DNA from: Marinoscillum furvescens DSM 4134
GTDB lineage: Bacteria; Bacteroidota; Bacteroidia; Cytophagales; Cyclobacteriaceae
Assembly (NCBI RefSeq): GCF_003386095.1
Contig: NZ_QREG01000022.1
Location: 51,635-115,634, forward strand
Length of the DNA: 64,000 nt
Reading direction: 5' to 3'
Below, one piece after another: positions 8,701-16,957 of the stretch; positions within the stretch are counted from its first letter, which is position 1; the number at the start of each line of letters is the position of its first letter. The notes beneath the pieces were generated by a model. It was given only the letters and a program-made list of their open reading frames with translations. It did no database searches and was not told the DNA's origin. The translations under genes were made by a program, and so were the position numbers.

Positions 8701-10378
8701 GAGTACGGTGCTTTCCAACATAGTGCGAGATGAGCATAAGGATGAGGGAGTCAACTCTAAAAACCTGATCCCGTGTACGGGAAAGATCACCTCCCGGCTC
8801 AAACAGGACTGGGGACTCAACATCGTATGGAATGAACTGATTCTTCCCCGGTTTGAGCGTATGAATGCTATTTCAGGCACCAATGCATTTACTTCGGAAA
8901 ACACCTGGGGCAAAACCATACCAACAGTACCCGTAGAATACGCTAAAGGGTTTAGCAAAAAACGCATCGACCACCGGCACCATGCGCTGGATGCGCTGGT
9001 AGTAGCCTGTACTTCCCGAGATCATGTAAACCTGCTAAATAATAAGCACGCAAAATCTAAAGAACGGCATGACCTCAATAGAAAACTGAGAGTATATGAA
9101 CTGATTAATTATATGAAGACTGATGCAAAAGGGCCGGTATCACGTGAAGTACCTAAAAACTTCATCAAGCCGTGGGATACCCTCACCCAGGATGCGAAAT
9201 CAGCACTGGAAACACTGGTAGTGAGCTTTAAGCAAAATCTCCGAGTAATCAACAAAACCACAAACTACTACCAGACCTATAAAGATGAGAATGGCGAACT
9301 CCGGCTAACCCCAGAAGGAAAGCCTAAAAAAGGAAAAGTGAAACAAACTAAAGGCGATAGCTGGGCCATTAGAAAATCCATGCATACTCCGCTTCCTTAT
9401 GCAAAACGACAATATGTCTTTCAAGTATTAGAACTTACAGAACTAGGTAAAAAAGAATTTTTAGATGATCAGGAAATACGAGTAAAATTGGAAGAGATAA
9501 TAGAACGGTTCGATGGCAGGATAGGGGAAGCCAAGAAGTTCTTGAAAAAGAATCCAATACTTAACAAAAATGGCCTTGAAATAACACATGGAATATTCAA
9601 GCTTCCTGAAATACGCTATCGAAAGCGCCAACCTATTTCGATCCTTTCCAATAGAGGCCAAGGAGGAGTGAAAACAAGGAAGGCGGTACTTAAATTAATC
9701 TATAAAATTGGTGACTTACAATTAATGCAAGATTTGTTATCTCACCTAGAAAATAATGATGACGACATAAATCAAGCTTTCAGCGTTGAGGGATTAGAAA
9801 GGTTTAATGCAGACAGAGCAATCAAAGTAAATTCTCTACCTATTACTGAAGCCTCTGAAAGTAAGTTTCCACTAGGATCTCGTCCAAATACTAAAGTCAA
9901 ATTCGCTCAAGCGGATTCAGGTACCAATCTGTTTTTTGCGGTATATCAAGGTAAAAATGGGAAAAGAAGCTATGCGACAGTACCGCTCAACGAGGTAATA
10001 GAGCGACTGAAACAAGGAATGAAACCCGTACCTGAGCAAAGTGAAAAAGGGGAGCCCCTGCTCTTTCATCTTACTCCTAACGACCTGGTCTATGTTCCGC
10101 TCCCAGAAGAGGACAGCCTGCCAGACTTTAGCAACCTCTCCAGGGAACAAGCCAACAGAATCTATAAGATGGTAAGCTCTACTGGGAGAGAATGTCACTT
10201 TGTAAATGCGAGAATAGCTTCTCCAATTAAATCATATGATGCTCAATCCTCGTTTGGTGAAATGGGAAGCTTAAATAAACTAGAAACAACACTAGACTCG
10301 GACTCCCTACGTATTAAGGATGAATGCATCAAGCTTTCCGTCAATAGACTCGGCCAGATAGCGCCAAAGCTTGACTAA
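5735..10378 (+). CDS. cas9: CRISPR-associated endonuclease Cas9, type II-C
   Basis: 1547 aa, long for II-C but usual for Bacteroidota. RuvC-I is at the N-terminus (ILGLDIGTNSIGWALID, Asp10), followed by the arginine-rich bridge helix (RSVRRLRERHLLRRERL, about 68-84). RuvC-II has Glu766 (EIHVELGREM), HNH has catalytic His892 (EIEHIIPQSRYFDDSLGNK), and RuvC-III has His1082/His1083 and Asp1086 (DHRHHALDALVVA). All nuclease residues are present, so both DNA strands should be cut. The C-terminal 400 residues would hold the PAM-interacting domain. Start is the ATG that places Asp10 correctly. A hairpin terminator follows before cas1. The guide comes from the array and the tracrRNA described here. 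Confidence 0.98.
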   Translation: MKTKKILGLDIGTNSIGWALIDHNFDQKEGKILGLGSRIIPMTKEQMGDFDSGNTISQTAQRTQFRSVRRLRERHLLRRERLHRVLHVLDWLPLHYARHIDFDQRPGQFIAHAEPKLPYNADGQFIFSDSFDEMLEDFKKHQPQILNRKNRNGQPAKVPQDWTLYYLRKKALRQAITKEELAWIVLNFNQKRGYYQLRGEEEEETPNKTVEFHSLRISEVQMDSEPNRKGEVWHSIILENGWVYRRSSKTPLTQWEGTTRDFIVTTDLNPDGTVKTDKEGNEKRSFRSPQEDDWTLIKKKTEQHIGQSGKTVGEYIYDALLQQPNQKIRGKLVRTIERKFYKQELQQILKKQMEVQPEFFAPEKYQECLLELYPYNEAHRSELAKKDLKHLIIQDIIFYQRPLRSQKSSISDCKLESRRYQVKDENGQLVWRSKPLKAIPKSHPLYQEFRVWQWLQNLKIYTKEGDKDITQELIPSQEDRVKLFDHLMTLSEINHVKLFEYFYGSSRGKDCKEALAKYRWNYVFDDAQAKEADKSKSYPLNETRSAIVKRLEVVEGIPERFLIAETEYQLWHIIYSVTDRMEYAKALESFASKYNEKHGTDIDTASFREAFIKFPPFPSDYGTFSEKAIKKLLPLMRAGAHWSADAMDTKTKQRIENIINGEADDTIRTLIREKTEANSLTELDHFQGLPLWLAQYVVYNRHAESALVTHWKSIDDLESYLKEFKQHTLRNPIVEQVMTETLRVVRDIWMHYGAGAANYFDEIHVELGREMKNPAQERQRLTNTVKANEATNQRIRLLIAELKNNTDGKLPVENVRPHSPKQQEALKIYEEGVLASQNDIPDDIAKISKTALPKLSELQRYKLWLEQKYQSPYTGRVIPLSLLFTEAYEIEHIIPQSRYFDDSLGNKVLCEAEVNALKDNQLGREFIKNHSGSKVDKEITVFTNDQYVDFVNNHYSQNKGKLNKLLMEEIPDKMIERQMNDTRYISKFVSTVLSNIVRDEHKDEGVNSKNLIPCTGKITSRLKQDWGLNIVWNELILPRFERMNAISGTNAFTSENTWGKTIPTVPVEYAKGFSKKRIDHRHHALDALVVACTSRDHVNLLNNKHAKSKERHDLNRKLRVYELINYMKTDAKGPVSREVPKNFIKPWDTLTQDAKSALETLVVSFKQNLRVINKTTNYYQTYKDENGELRLTPEGKPKKGKVKQTKGDSWAIRKSMHTPLPYAKRQYVFQVLELTELGKKEFLDDQEIRVKLEEIIERFDGRIGEAKKFLKKNPILNKNGLEITHGIFKLPEIRYRKRQPISILSNRGQGGVKTRKAVLKLIYKIGDLQLMQDLLSHLENNDDDINQAFSVEGLERFNADRAIKVNSLPITEASESKFPLGSRPNTKVKFAQADSGTNLFFAVYQGKNGKRSYATVPLNEVIERLKQGMKPVPEQSEKGEPLLFHLTPNDLVYVPLPEEDSLPDFSNLSREQANRIYKMVSSTGRECHFVNARIASPIKSYDAQSSFGEMGSLNKLETTLDSDSLRIKDECIKLSVNRLGQIAPKLD

Positions 10379-10388
10379 TCTTTTAGAG

Positions 10389-10432
10389 AATTAGCCGCAG
10401 TTTAGATTTTTCAACTGGCGGCTAATTTTCAT
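10389..10432 (+). terminator. Hairpin terminator between cas9 and cas1
   Basis: AATTAGCCGC (10389-10398) and GCGGCTAATT (10418-10427) form a perfect 10-bp stem, extended by AGTT/AACT with one bulge, followed by a T-rich run. It sits 10 nt after the cas9 stop and would separate effector from adaptation transcription, at least partly. Confidence 0.8.
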
Positions 10433-10467
10433 TTTTCTCGATCATATCAACATTAAACCCCACCCCA

Positions 10468-11702
<1,235 letters not shown>

Positions 11703-11706
11703 TCAA

Positions 11707-11743
11707 AAATCCCGGACAAATGTGCTTCATTTATCCGGGATTT
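11707..11743. terminator. Bidirectional terminator between cas2 and the CRISPR array
   Basis: AAATCCCGGA (11707-11716) and TCCGGGATTT (11734-11743) are a perfect 10-bp inverted repeat with A-rich and T-rich flanks on the two sides. It fits convergent transcription: cas2 from the left and the minus-strand array from the right. Confidence 0.8.
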
Positions 11744-11786
11744 ATAGCCCTATCTTACTGATAATATGGCCCTTACATCAGGGTAT

Positions 11787-12474
11787 CCTGTTGCAATCTA
11801 ATGATTGAAAGCTAATCACAACTGAATAGGTGTTTAACATCCGTAGAATAGCCCTGTTGCAATCTAATGATTGAAAGCTAATCACAACTATAATGAGTGA
11901 GGACTTTCAGATAAACCTGTTGTAATCTAATGATTGAAAGCTAATCACAACTCAGGCGACTTTGCTCAGCTGCAGTCACGGCCTGTTGTAATCTAATGAT
12001 TGAAAGCTAATCACAACACAACTGTCGGTGCTCGAGCATCTGAGCTGCCTGTTGTAATCTAATGATTGAAAGCTAATCACAACACATCGCGCATCAATGG
12101 CTCCATGGATAGGCCTGTTGTAATCTAATGATTGAAAGCTAATCACAACAGGCATTGCCGATGTTGTTTAGCGCAAATCCCTGTTGTAATCTAATGATTG
12201 AAAGCTAATCACAACGCCGACCTGGAGAGCAGGTTTGGTACCATCCCTGTTGTAATCTAATGATTGAAAGCTAATCACAACCAAAGATGCGGTAGACATA
12301 CTGGAGTGGGACCTGTTGTAATCTAATGATTAAAAGCTAATCACAACTATGCAGATGGCGTTGTTGAATCTTACGAGCCTGTTGTAATCTAATGATTGAA
12401 AGCTAATCACAACATCTGGGGACGTGCCACCGGTAAGACCGAACCTGTTGTAATCTAATGATTGAAAGCTAATC
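11787..12474 (-). CRISPR. Type II-C CRISPR array, 11 repeats and 10 spacers
   Basis: The 36-bp repeats start at 11787, 11853, 11916, 11982, 12048, 12114, 12180, 12246, 12312, 12378 and 12444. In crRNA sense (minus) the repeat opens GTTGTGATTAGCTTTCAATC and ends in TTACAACAGG. Nine spacers are 30 nt; the one at 11889-11915 is 27 nt. The two repeats nearest cas2 share one substitution (TTGCAACAGG); the repeat at 12312 has another. The last repeat lacks 5 bp (only 31 bp, to 12474) at the junction with the transposase gene. Minus-strand transcription is inferred from the tracrRNA, which carries the anti-repeat, and from known II-C loci with promoters inside repeats. No spacer matches this window that I can see. 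Confidence 0.98.
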
Positions 12475-13080
12475 TTCAAATGGTAAGCTGATGTCACTTC
12501 GCTTAGCCACTTCATGGAATTTTCTAAAGTCCTCCAAATCACCAAACCAGCTCAAAGCCTCCTCCCGACTTATCCGGGTAGGCTGCTGTGTGAAATAACT
12601 ATGCCAACTGCTATGAAGCCAATCATCTGGTGATTTTACAAATTTGTGATGCACGGGGTTGTAATGAATATAAGCCATGAGTTTTGTGAAATAGGCTGCA
12701 TTATCTATGTGCTTACGATAAAACCGAGAGCGAAATAGCGCTCCCTTTCTATCATACATCTTGTTGTAAGCCTGCGTGTAGCCGTTGAAAAGATGCGCAA
12801 ACTGCTGACTGATTTTATTAGAAAGCTCCAACCCTTTCAGGGTTTGAAACCCTGAAAGGGTTAGGAGCTCATCTACAGACCGTACTCGAATCATAAGATG
12901 CACATGATTAGGCATCAAACAATAGGCATACGTCTGAGCCACCGGATGAATTCTTTCTGCATATTTTTCTAGAAAATAGCGACCATTCTCTGCCGTTCGG
13001 AAAAGGTCATCCGCTCCTGTAGCATGCGTATACACATGATATACCTCATCGGGCTCCAGCGGTGTGCGGTAGTCTGGCAT
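12469..13080 (-). CDS. RAYT / Y1 (IS200-like) transposase
   Basis: 203 aa with the HUH motif in CLMPNHVHLMIRV and the candidate catalytic tyrosine region AYNKMYDRKGALFRSRF, then AYIHYNPVHHKF: the REP-associated tyrosine transposase pattern. Such proteins act on single-stranded REP hairpins. Its last codon and TAG stop (GATTAG) are part of the final truncated CRISPR repeat, and it runs in the same direction as the inferred crRNA strand, so its transcript would continue into the array. A perfect nested palindrome (12830-12862) lies in frame inside the gene, encoding LTLSGFQTLKGLE. Two hairpins lie in its leader (13097-13132). It appears intact; the final residues may differ from the original. 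Confidence 0.88.
   Translation of the reverse strand: MPDYRTPLEPDEVYHVYTHATGADDLFRTAENGRYFLEKYAERIHPVAQTYAYCLMPNHVHLMIRVRSVDELLTLSGFQTLKGLELSNKISQQFAHLFNGYTQAYNKMYDRKGALFRSRFYRKHIDNAAYFTKLMAYIHYNPVHHKFVKSPDDWLHSSWHSYFTQQPTRISREEALSWFGDLEDFRKFHEVAKRSDISLPFED
12830..12862. repeat. Nested palindrome inside the RAYT coding sequence
   Basis: AACCCTTTCAGGGTTT (12830-12845) and AAACCCTGAAAGGGTT (12847-12862) are a perfect 16-bp inverted repeat around one base. Each arm is itself flanked by AACCC and GGGTT, the same architecture as the AAACC-N5-GGTTT palindromes of the composite repeats. It is read through in frame by the transposase gene. Confidence 0.85.
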
Positions 13081-13096
13081 AGAAATTTCATTTTAA

Positions 13097-13132
13097 AAGA
13101 GCTACAACTCTTCCCATCCACGGATTGGATGG
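13097..13132. repeat. Paired hairpins in the RAYT leader (candidate REP)
   Basis: AAGAG/CTCTT (13097-13101, 13108-13112; loop contains TTGTAG on the minus strand) is followed at once by CCATCC/GGATGG (13114-13119, 13127-13132). Tandem small hairpins with a GTAG-like tetranucleotide next to a RAYT gene are typical of the REP elements these proteins recognise. Their use here is inference. Confidence 0.5.
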
Positions 13133-13239
13133 CATATTACAAAATGCCTCAGTTAGAATCAACACTTCAACTACCCGTTTTTTAACAAATTTTTGAGACA
13201 AGAGATTTTAGACATTAGACATTAGACTCGAGATGTAAG

Positions 13240-13372
13240 ACTTGAGGTTTGACTGGCTGGGCGGCGGCCAGTCGCGGACGGCCAGTCGCGGACGGCCAGT
13301 CGCGAAGCGTAAGACAATTGCAGCACATTATCCTAATCGAAACCTTGGAGGTTTCAAAAACCTCTAAGGTTT
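13240..13372. repeat. Composite repeat copy 5
   Basis: After the phrase tagactcgagatgtaagac, two 14-bp units AGTCGCGGACGGCC (13270, 13284) and a broken third precede palindrome arms AAACCTTGGAGGTTT (13340-13354) and AAACCTCTAAGGTTT (13358-13372). Its left part is nearly identical to copy 4. The remainder of the 13081-13521 gap shows no gene. Confidence 0.82.
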
Positions 13373-13521
13373 TACATGCAAGAAAGAAAGACCCCCCAGT
13401 GTCTTTTAACAATCCATTCCTCACCCCAAAAACTCTAAGAAATTTTCAATGCTTTTTTGCGAGGGCACAGCCGCCTTCCTAATTTCGAACTTATCTTACA
13501 CATCTATCCATCTTCCACCTT

Positions 13522-14427
13522 ATGGCGAGCACGCAAACACCGGCACTCCGACTAAAAATACGTCAGTTTTCACGCGAATCCTTCCTCATATTTATCGGGG
13601 TAATGTGTGCCACGTTTGGGCTGGAGAGCTTCCTATTGCCCAACGACGTGCTGGATGGTGGCGTCACGGGTATCTCTCTGCTGCTCGCACTCGTGACCGA
13701 CGGGCGCCCATCCATTTTTATCTTTCTGATCAACATCCCGTTTCTGGTGATGGGCTGGTGGCAGATCAGCCGCAGCTTCGCCATCAAAAGTTTTCTGAGC
13801 ATCTCCCTGCTCGCCATCGTCATTTACAACTTCCACTTTCCCGTCATTACGGATGATCCGCTGCTCGTCGCAGTATTTGGTGGGTTTTTCCTGGGCCTGG
13901 GCATCGGCTTTTCCATACGTGGTGGCGCCATCATAGACGGCACAGAGGTCCTGGCCATTTATCTGGGAAAGAAAACGGGCTTTTCCGTAGGGGAGCTGAT
14001 CCTCATTTTCAATGTGATCATCTTCTCCGTGGCGGCCTACCTCTTGTCTATCGAGACGGCCATGTACTCCATCATCACCTATTTTGCGGCTTCACGTACG
14101 GTAGATTTTGTGTTGGAGGGCTTTGACGAATACATCGGAGTGACGATCATATCTGACAAGCACGCCGAAATCCGCGAGATGATCCTCAGCAACCTGCGCC
14201 GGGGAGCTACCATCTACCATGGGAGCAAGGGTTTTAGCCTACAGCAGCAGGAAAAAGCCAATACCAACATCCTCTATACGGTCATCACCCGACTGGAAGT
14301 AGCGCGGCTGGAGGCCGAAATCGACAAGATAGACGCTGGTGCCTTTCTGGTGATGTCTAAGGTAAAAGACATCCGTGGAGGAATGATCAAGAAGCTGCCG
14401 CTCAAAAAGCTCAAGCAGAAAAAGTAA
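13522..14427 (+). CDS. YitT family membrane protein
   Basis: 301 aa. About six hydrophobic segments fill residues 20-185 (from FLIFIGVMCATFGLESFLLP to IIFSVAAYLLSIETAMYSII), with the GGVTGISLLL and GGAIIDGTEVLAIYL loops typical of YitT/DUF161. The C-terminal 90 residues (EYIGVTIISDKHAEIREMIL, then ATIYHGSKGFS) form the soluble DUF2179 domain. These proteins are thought to be inner-membrane transport-like proteins; the substrate is not known. It is a single gene, 78 bp before a GH5 gene on the same strand. Confidence 0.9.
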   Translation: MASTQTPALRLKIRQFSRESFLIFIGVMCATFGLESFLLPNDVLDGGVTGISLLLALVTDGRPSIFIFLINIPFLVMGWWQISRSFAIKSFLSISLLAIVIYNFHFPVITDDPLLVAVFGGFFLGLGIGFSIRGGAIIDGTEVLAIYLGKKTGFSVGELILIFNVIIFSVAAYLLSIETAMYSIITYFAASRTVDFVLEGFDEYIGVTIISDKHAEIREMILSNLRRGATIYHGSKGFSLQQQEKANTNILYTVITRLEVARLEAEIDKIDAGAFLVMSKVKDIRGGMIKKLPLKKLKQKK

Positions 14428-14505
14428 TCCCTAATCCTGCACATACGAGTCCCCTCAGGCACTCCCATACCCCATACTTTTGGCCTTATCAAAAATGTAT
14501 TAGCC

Positions 14506-15510
14506 ATGAAGTACACCCTATTCGTATGGATCATCGCCAGCATAGGTAGCATCTGCAGCTATGGGCAGCTCTCGCGGCTCTCCATATCCGGAAATCAGTT
14601 TGTAGACGAAAGCGGCCAAACGGTGGTACTTCGCGGGGTGAGCACCAGTGACCCAGACAAGCTGGAAAAGGAAGGACACTGGGATGCCGGGTATTTTGAT
14701 GAAATCAAGCGGTGGGGCGCCAATGTAGTGCGGTTTCCGGTGCACCCCAGAGCTTGGCAAGCACGCGGGGCAGAGGCCTACCTCCAGCTGCTCGACGAAG
14801 GGGTTCGGCTCTGTACCGAGCGAAGCTTGTACGTCATCATCGACTGGCACAGCATCGGCAACCTCCAGTCGGAGCTCTTTTTCAAACCCGGATATGAAAC
14901 CACCCGAAAGGAGACGTTTACTTTTTGGCAAACCATCGCCCAGCGCTATGGAGACAACCCAACGGTGGCGTTTTATGAGCTCTTCAATGAGCCCACCACC
15001 AACGGCGGAAAACTAGGCATTGCTAATTGGGAAGGTTGGAAGGCCCTCAACGAAGAGATGATCACCATCATACGTTCGCATGGAGCAACAGGCATACCCC
15101 TCGTAGCAGGATTCAACTGGGCCTATGACCTCACTGCAGCTTATGAAAACCCTATCGATCGGCAAGGCATCGGCTATGTGAGCCATCCCTATCCACAAAA
15201 GCGACCTCAGCCATGGGAAAATGCCTGGACCGAAGATTGGGGTCTGATCAAAGAAAAATATCCCGTGATCCTTACGGAAATAGGCTTTTCGCTAGCTAAT
15301 GAAAAGGGAGCGCATATCCCGGTGATCAGCGACGAAACCTATGGAGAAGCCATTACCACCTACTGCGACGAGCGCGAGATCTCCTATGTCGCCTGGGTGT
15401 TTGACCCGCTGTGGTCACCCATGCTTTTTAGTGACTGGGACTACACGCCTACTACGCAGGGGGCTTTTTTTAAGCGGCATTTTGAAAGCTACTCACCATC
15501 CAAACCGTAA
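14506..15510 (+). CDS. Exported glycoside hydrolase family 5 (cellulase-like)
   Basis: 334 aa with a signal peptide (MKYTLFVWIIASIGSICSYG). The TIM-barrel landmarks of GH5 are present: LRGVSTSD, NVVRFPVHPRAW, VIIDWHSIGN, acid/base Glu162 in FYELFNEPTTN, YVSHPYP, and nucleophile Glu258 in ILTEIGFS. It should hydrolyse beta-1,4-linked glucans or mannans outside the cytoplasm. The chain ends soon after the barrel, without a binding module or a T9SS tail. It converges on the photolyase gene with a 3-nt gap between stops. Exact polysaccharide specificity cannot be read from the sequence. Confidence 0.93.
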   Translation: MKYTLFVWIIASIGSICSYGQLSRLSISGNQFVDESGQTVVLRGVSTSDPDKLEKEGHWDAGYFDEIKRWGANVVRFPVHPRAWQARGAEAYLQLLDEGVRLCTERSLYVIIDWHSIGNLQSELFFKPGYETTRKETFTFWQTIAQRYGDNPTVAFYELFNEPTTNGGKLGIANWEGWKALNEEMITIIRSHGATGIPLVAGFNWAYDLTAAYENPIDRQGIGYVSHPYPQKRPQPWENAWTEDWGLIKEKYPVILTEIGFSLANEKGAHIPVISDETYGEAITTYCDEREISYVAWVFDPLWSPMLFSDWDYTPTTQGAFFKRHFESYSPSKP

Positions 15511-15513
15511 CTC

Positions 15514-16917
15514 CTACCGGTTGATAGGGTACGGATAGTCGGTGCCAATCGCTACCCCATGACTTTTGATGTCACGCTCGCTTAGTTCATCTAAATGAAT
15601 ATTTCCTCCCGGAATTGCGGCAAGCTCAGGCACCCAGGTACGCACATATTCGCCTTTAGCATCGTATTTCCTGGCCTGGCTGGGGATATTGAAATAGCGG
15701 TTTTCGCGTGGGTCGTTTCCCACCCCCGCTACATACATCCAGTTGGCCCAGTTGCTGCACACATCATAGTCGAGCAGCTGTGATTCAAACCATCGCGCAC
15801 CCCAGCGCCAGTCGATGTTGAGGTCTTTTACCAGGTAGCTCGCCACGTTTTGCCTGCCGCGGTTGCTCATAAAGCCGGTCAGCAGCAGCTCCCGCATGTT
15901 GGCATCTACAAAAGGTACGCCCGTCATACCGGTACGCCACTTTTCGAACAGCTCCAGATTTTGCGTCAGCTCCAAGGGTTTGCCTTTGATCCCTTTGCGG
16001 AAAAACACCGAGCGGCCATAGCGCTTGCAGACAAACCGGAAGTAATCGCGCCAGATCAGCTCAAACACTAGCCAGTAGGTGGATACGTTTTTGGTCCGTT
16101 CCGTTTCGTAGCGCTTCACCTCCTCATAGATGGCTCGTGGTGAGACACATCCATGTGCCAGCCAGGGCGAAAACTTGGAAGAGTAATCCGCACCCAGCAA
16201 GCCATTGCGGGTCCATTTGTAGTTTTTGAGTTCGTCGGTATCCCAAAAGTAGTGGTGGAGGCGCTTCCAGGCTGCTGTTTCCCCACCGGCAAAGGACATC
16301 ACGGCACGTGGGTCGCTCAGCACAGGTGCCAAGCCAAAGCTCTCCAGGTCGGGCAGGTTGGTATCTGGTAGCTCAGGAGTAGGGATTTTTTTGGGAGCCG
16401 GAAGTGCTGGTCTTATGGGAGTACTTTTCTCATTTTCTTTTCGAAACTGGGTGAATACCTCAGGTAGCTTCTGAATGGGCCAGGGAATATCTTCTTCATG
16501 AAAAAGTGTAGCCTGCCAAACCAGCTCCAAAGACTTTCCAGCCTCCTCCAGCGCCTGAGCTACGGCCGTTTCCTGCTGAGTTTCCTCCCAGGTCACTTCC
16601 TTGCTGGCAAACACTTTGTCGGCACCAAACGATTCGGCTACAGCCAACAAACGCGTAGCAGGTACGCCCTGATAAATCATTAACCCCGAACCCACAGACT
16701 TGAGGTTATTTTTAAGGTCGGCTACCGCTTCCAGCAGAAACTGCGTCTGGAAGGCCCCCGTTTTCACAAAGCCCGGCTCCATGTGCCGCCAGCGTTCCGG
16801 ATCGAAAATATATACAGGAATGACCTCCTCGGCCTGCTCCATTGCTTGCTTTAGGGTCACCTGGTCATGCAAGCGGAGGTCATTGCGAAACCAGACTATG
16901 GCGCGTTTTACTTTCAT
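15514..16917 (-). CDS. Cryptochrome/photolyase family protein, DASH type
   Basis: 467 aa. The N-terminal alpha/beta photolyase domain begins VKRAIVWFRNDLRLHDQ and binds the antenna cofactor. The C-terminal FAD domain carries NGLLGADYSSKFSPWLAHG, ELIWRDYFRFVCKRYG and NMRELLLTGFMSNRGRQNVA, with WRWGARWFESQLLDYDVCSNWANW. The SNRGRQNVAS and DINWRWGARWFE signatures point to cry-DASH, which repairs cyclobutane pyrimidine dimers in single-stranded DNA using blue light. The chain is complete in both domains. It stands alone, convergent with the GH5 gene. Confidence 0.92.
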   Translation of the reverse strand: MKVKRAIVWFRNDLRLHDQVTLKQAMEQAEEVIPVYIFDPERWRHMEPGFVKTGAFQTQFLLEAVADLKNNLKSVGSGLMIYQGVPATRLLAVAESFGADKVFASKEVTWEETQQETAVAQALEEAGKSLELVWQATLFHEEDIPWPIQKLPEVFTQFRKENEKSTPIRPALPAPKKIPTPELPDTNLPDLESFGLAPVLSDPRAVMSFAGGETAAWKRLHHYFWDTDELKNYKWTRNGLLGADYSSKFSPWLAHGCVSPRAIYEEVKRYETERTKNVSTYWLVFELIWRDYFRFVCKRYGRSVFFRKGIKGKPLELTQNLELFEKWRTGMTGVPFVDANMRELLLTGFMSNRGRQNVASYLVKDLNIDWRWGARWFESQLLDYDVCSNWANWMYVAGVGNDPRENRYFNIPSQARKYDAKGEYVRTWVPELAAIPGGNIHLDELSERDIKSHGVAIGTDYPYPINR

Positions 16918-16957
16918 GCGGGCCTAACCGGCTGTAGTAGCGAAATGTTGCGTATCG

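Noticed and set aside
12084..12113. Spacer 5 resembles the CCATGG minisatellite (TGGCTCCATGG shared)
   Set aside because: Only 11 bp are shared out of 30, too short for a self-targeting protospacer.
12330..12545. 71-aa minus frame across the array end
   Set aside because: It is translated CRISPR repeat (ISFQSLDYNR repeated) plus the end of the RAYT gene in another frame.
13215..13482. Open frames on both strands at 13.2-13.5 kb
   Set aside because: They cover composite repeat copy 5 and give the same repeat peptides (TLEVFETSKV type).
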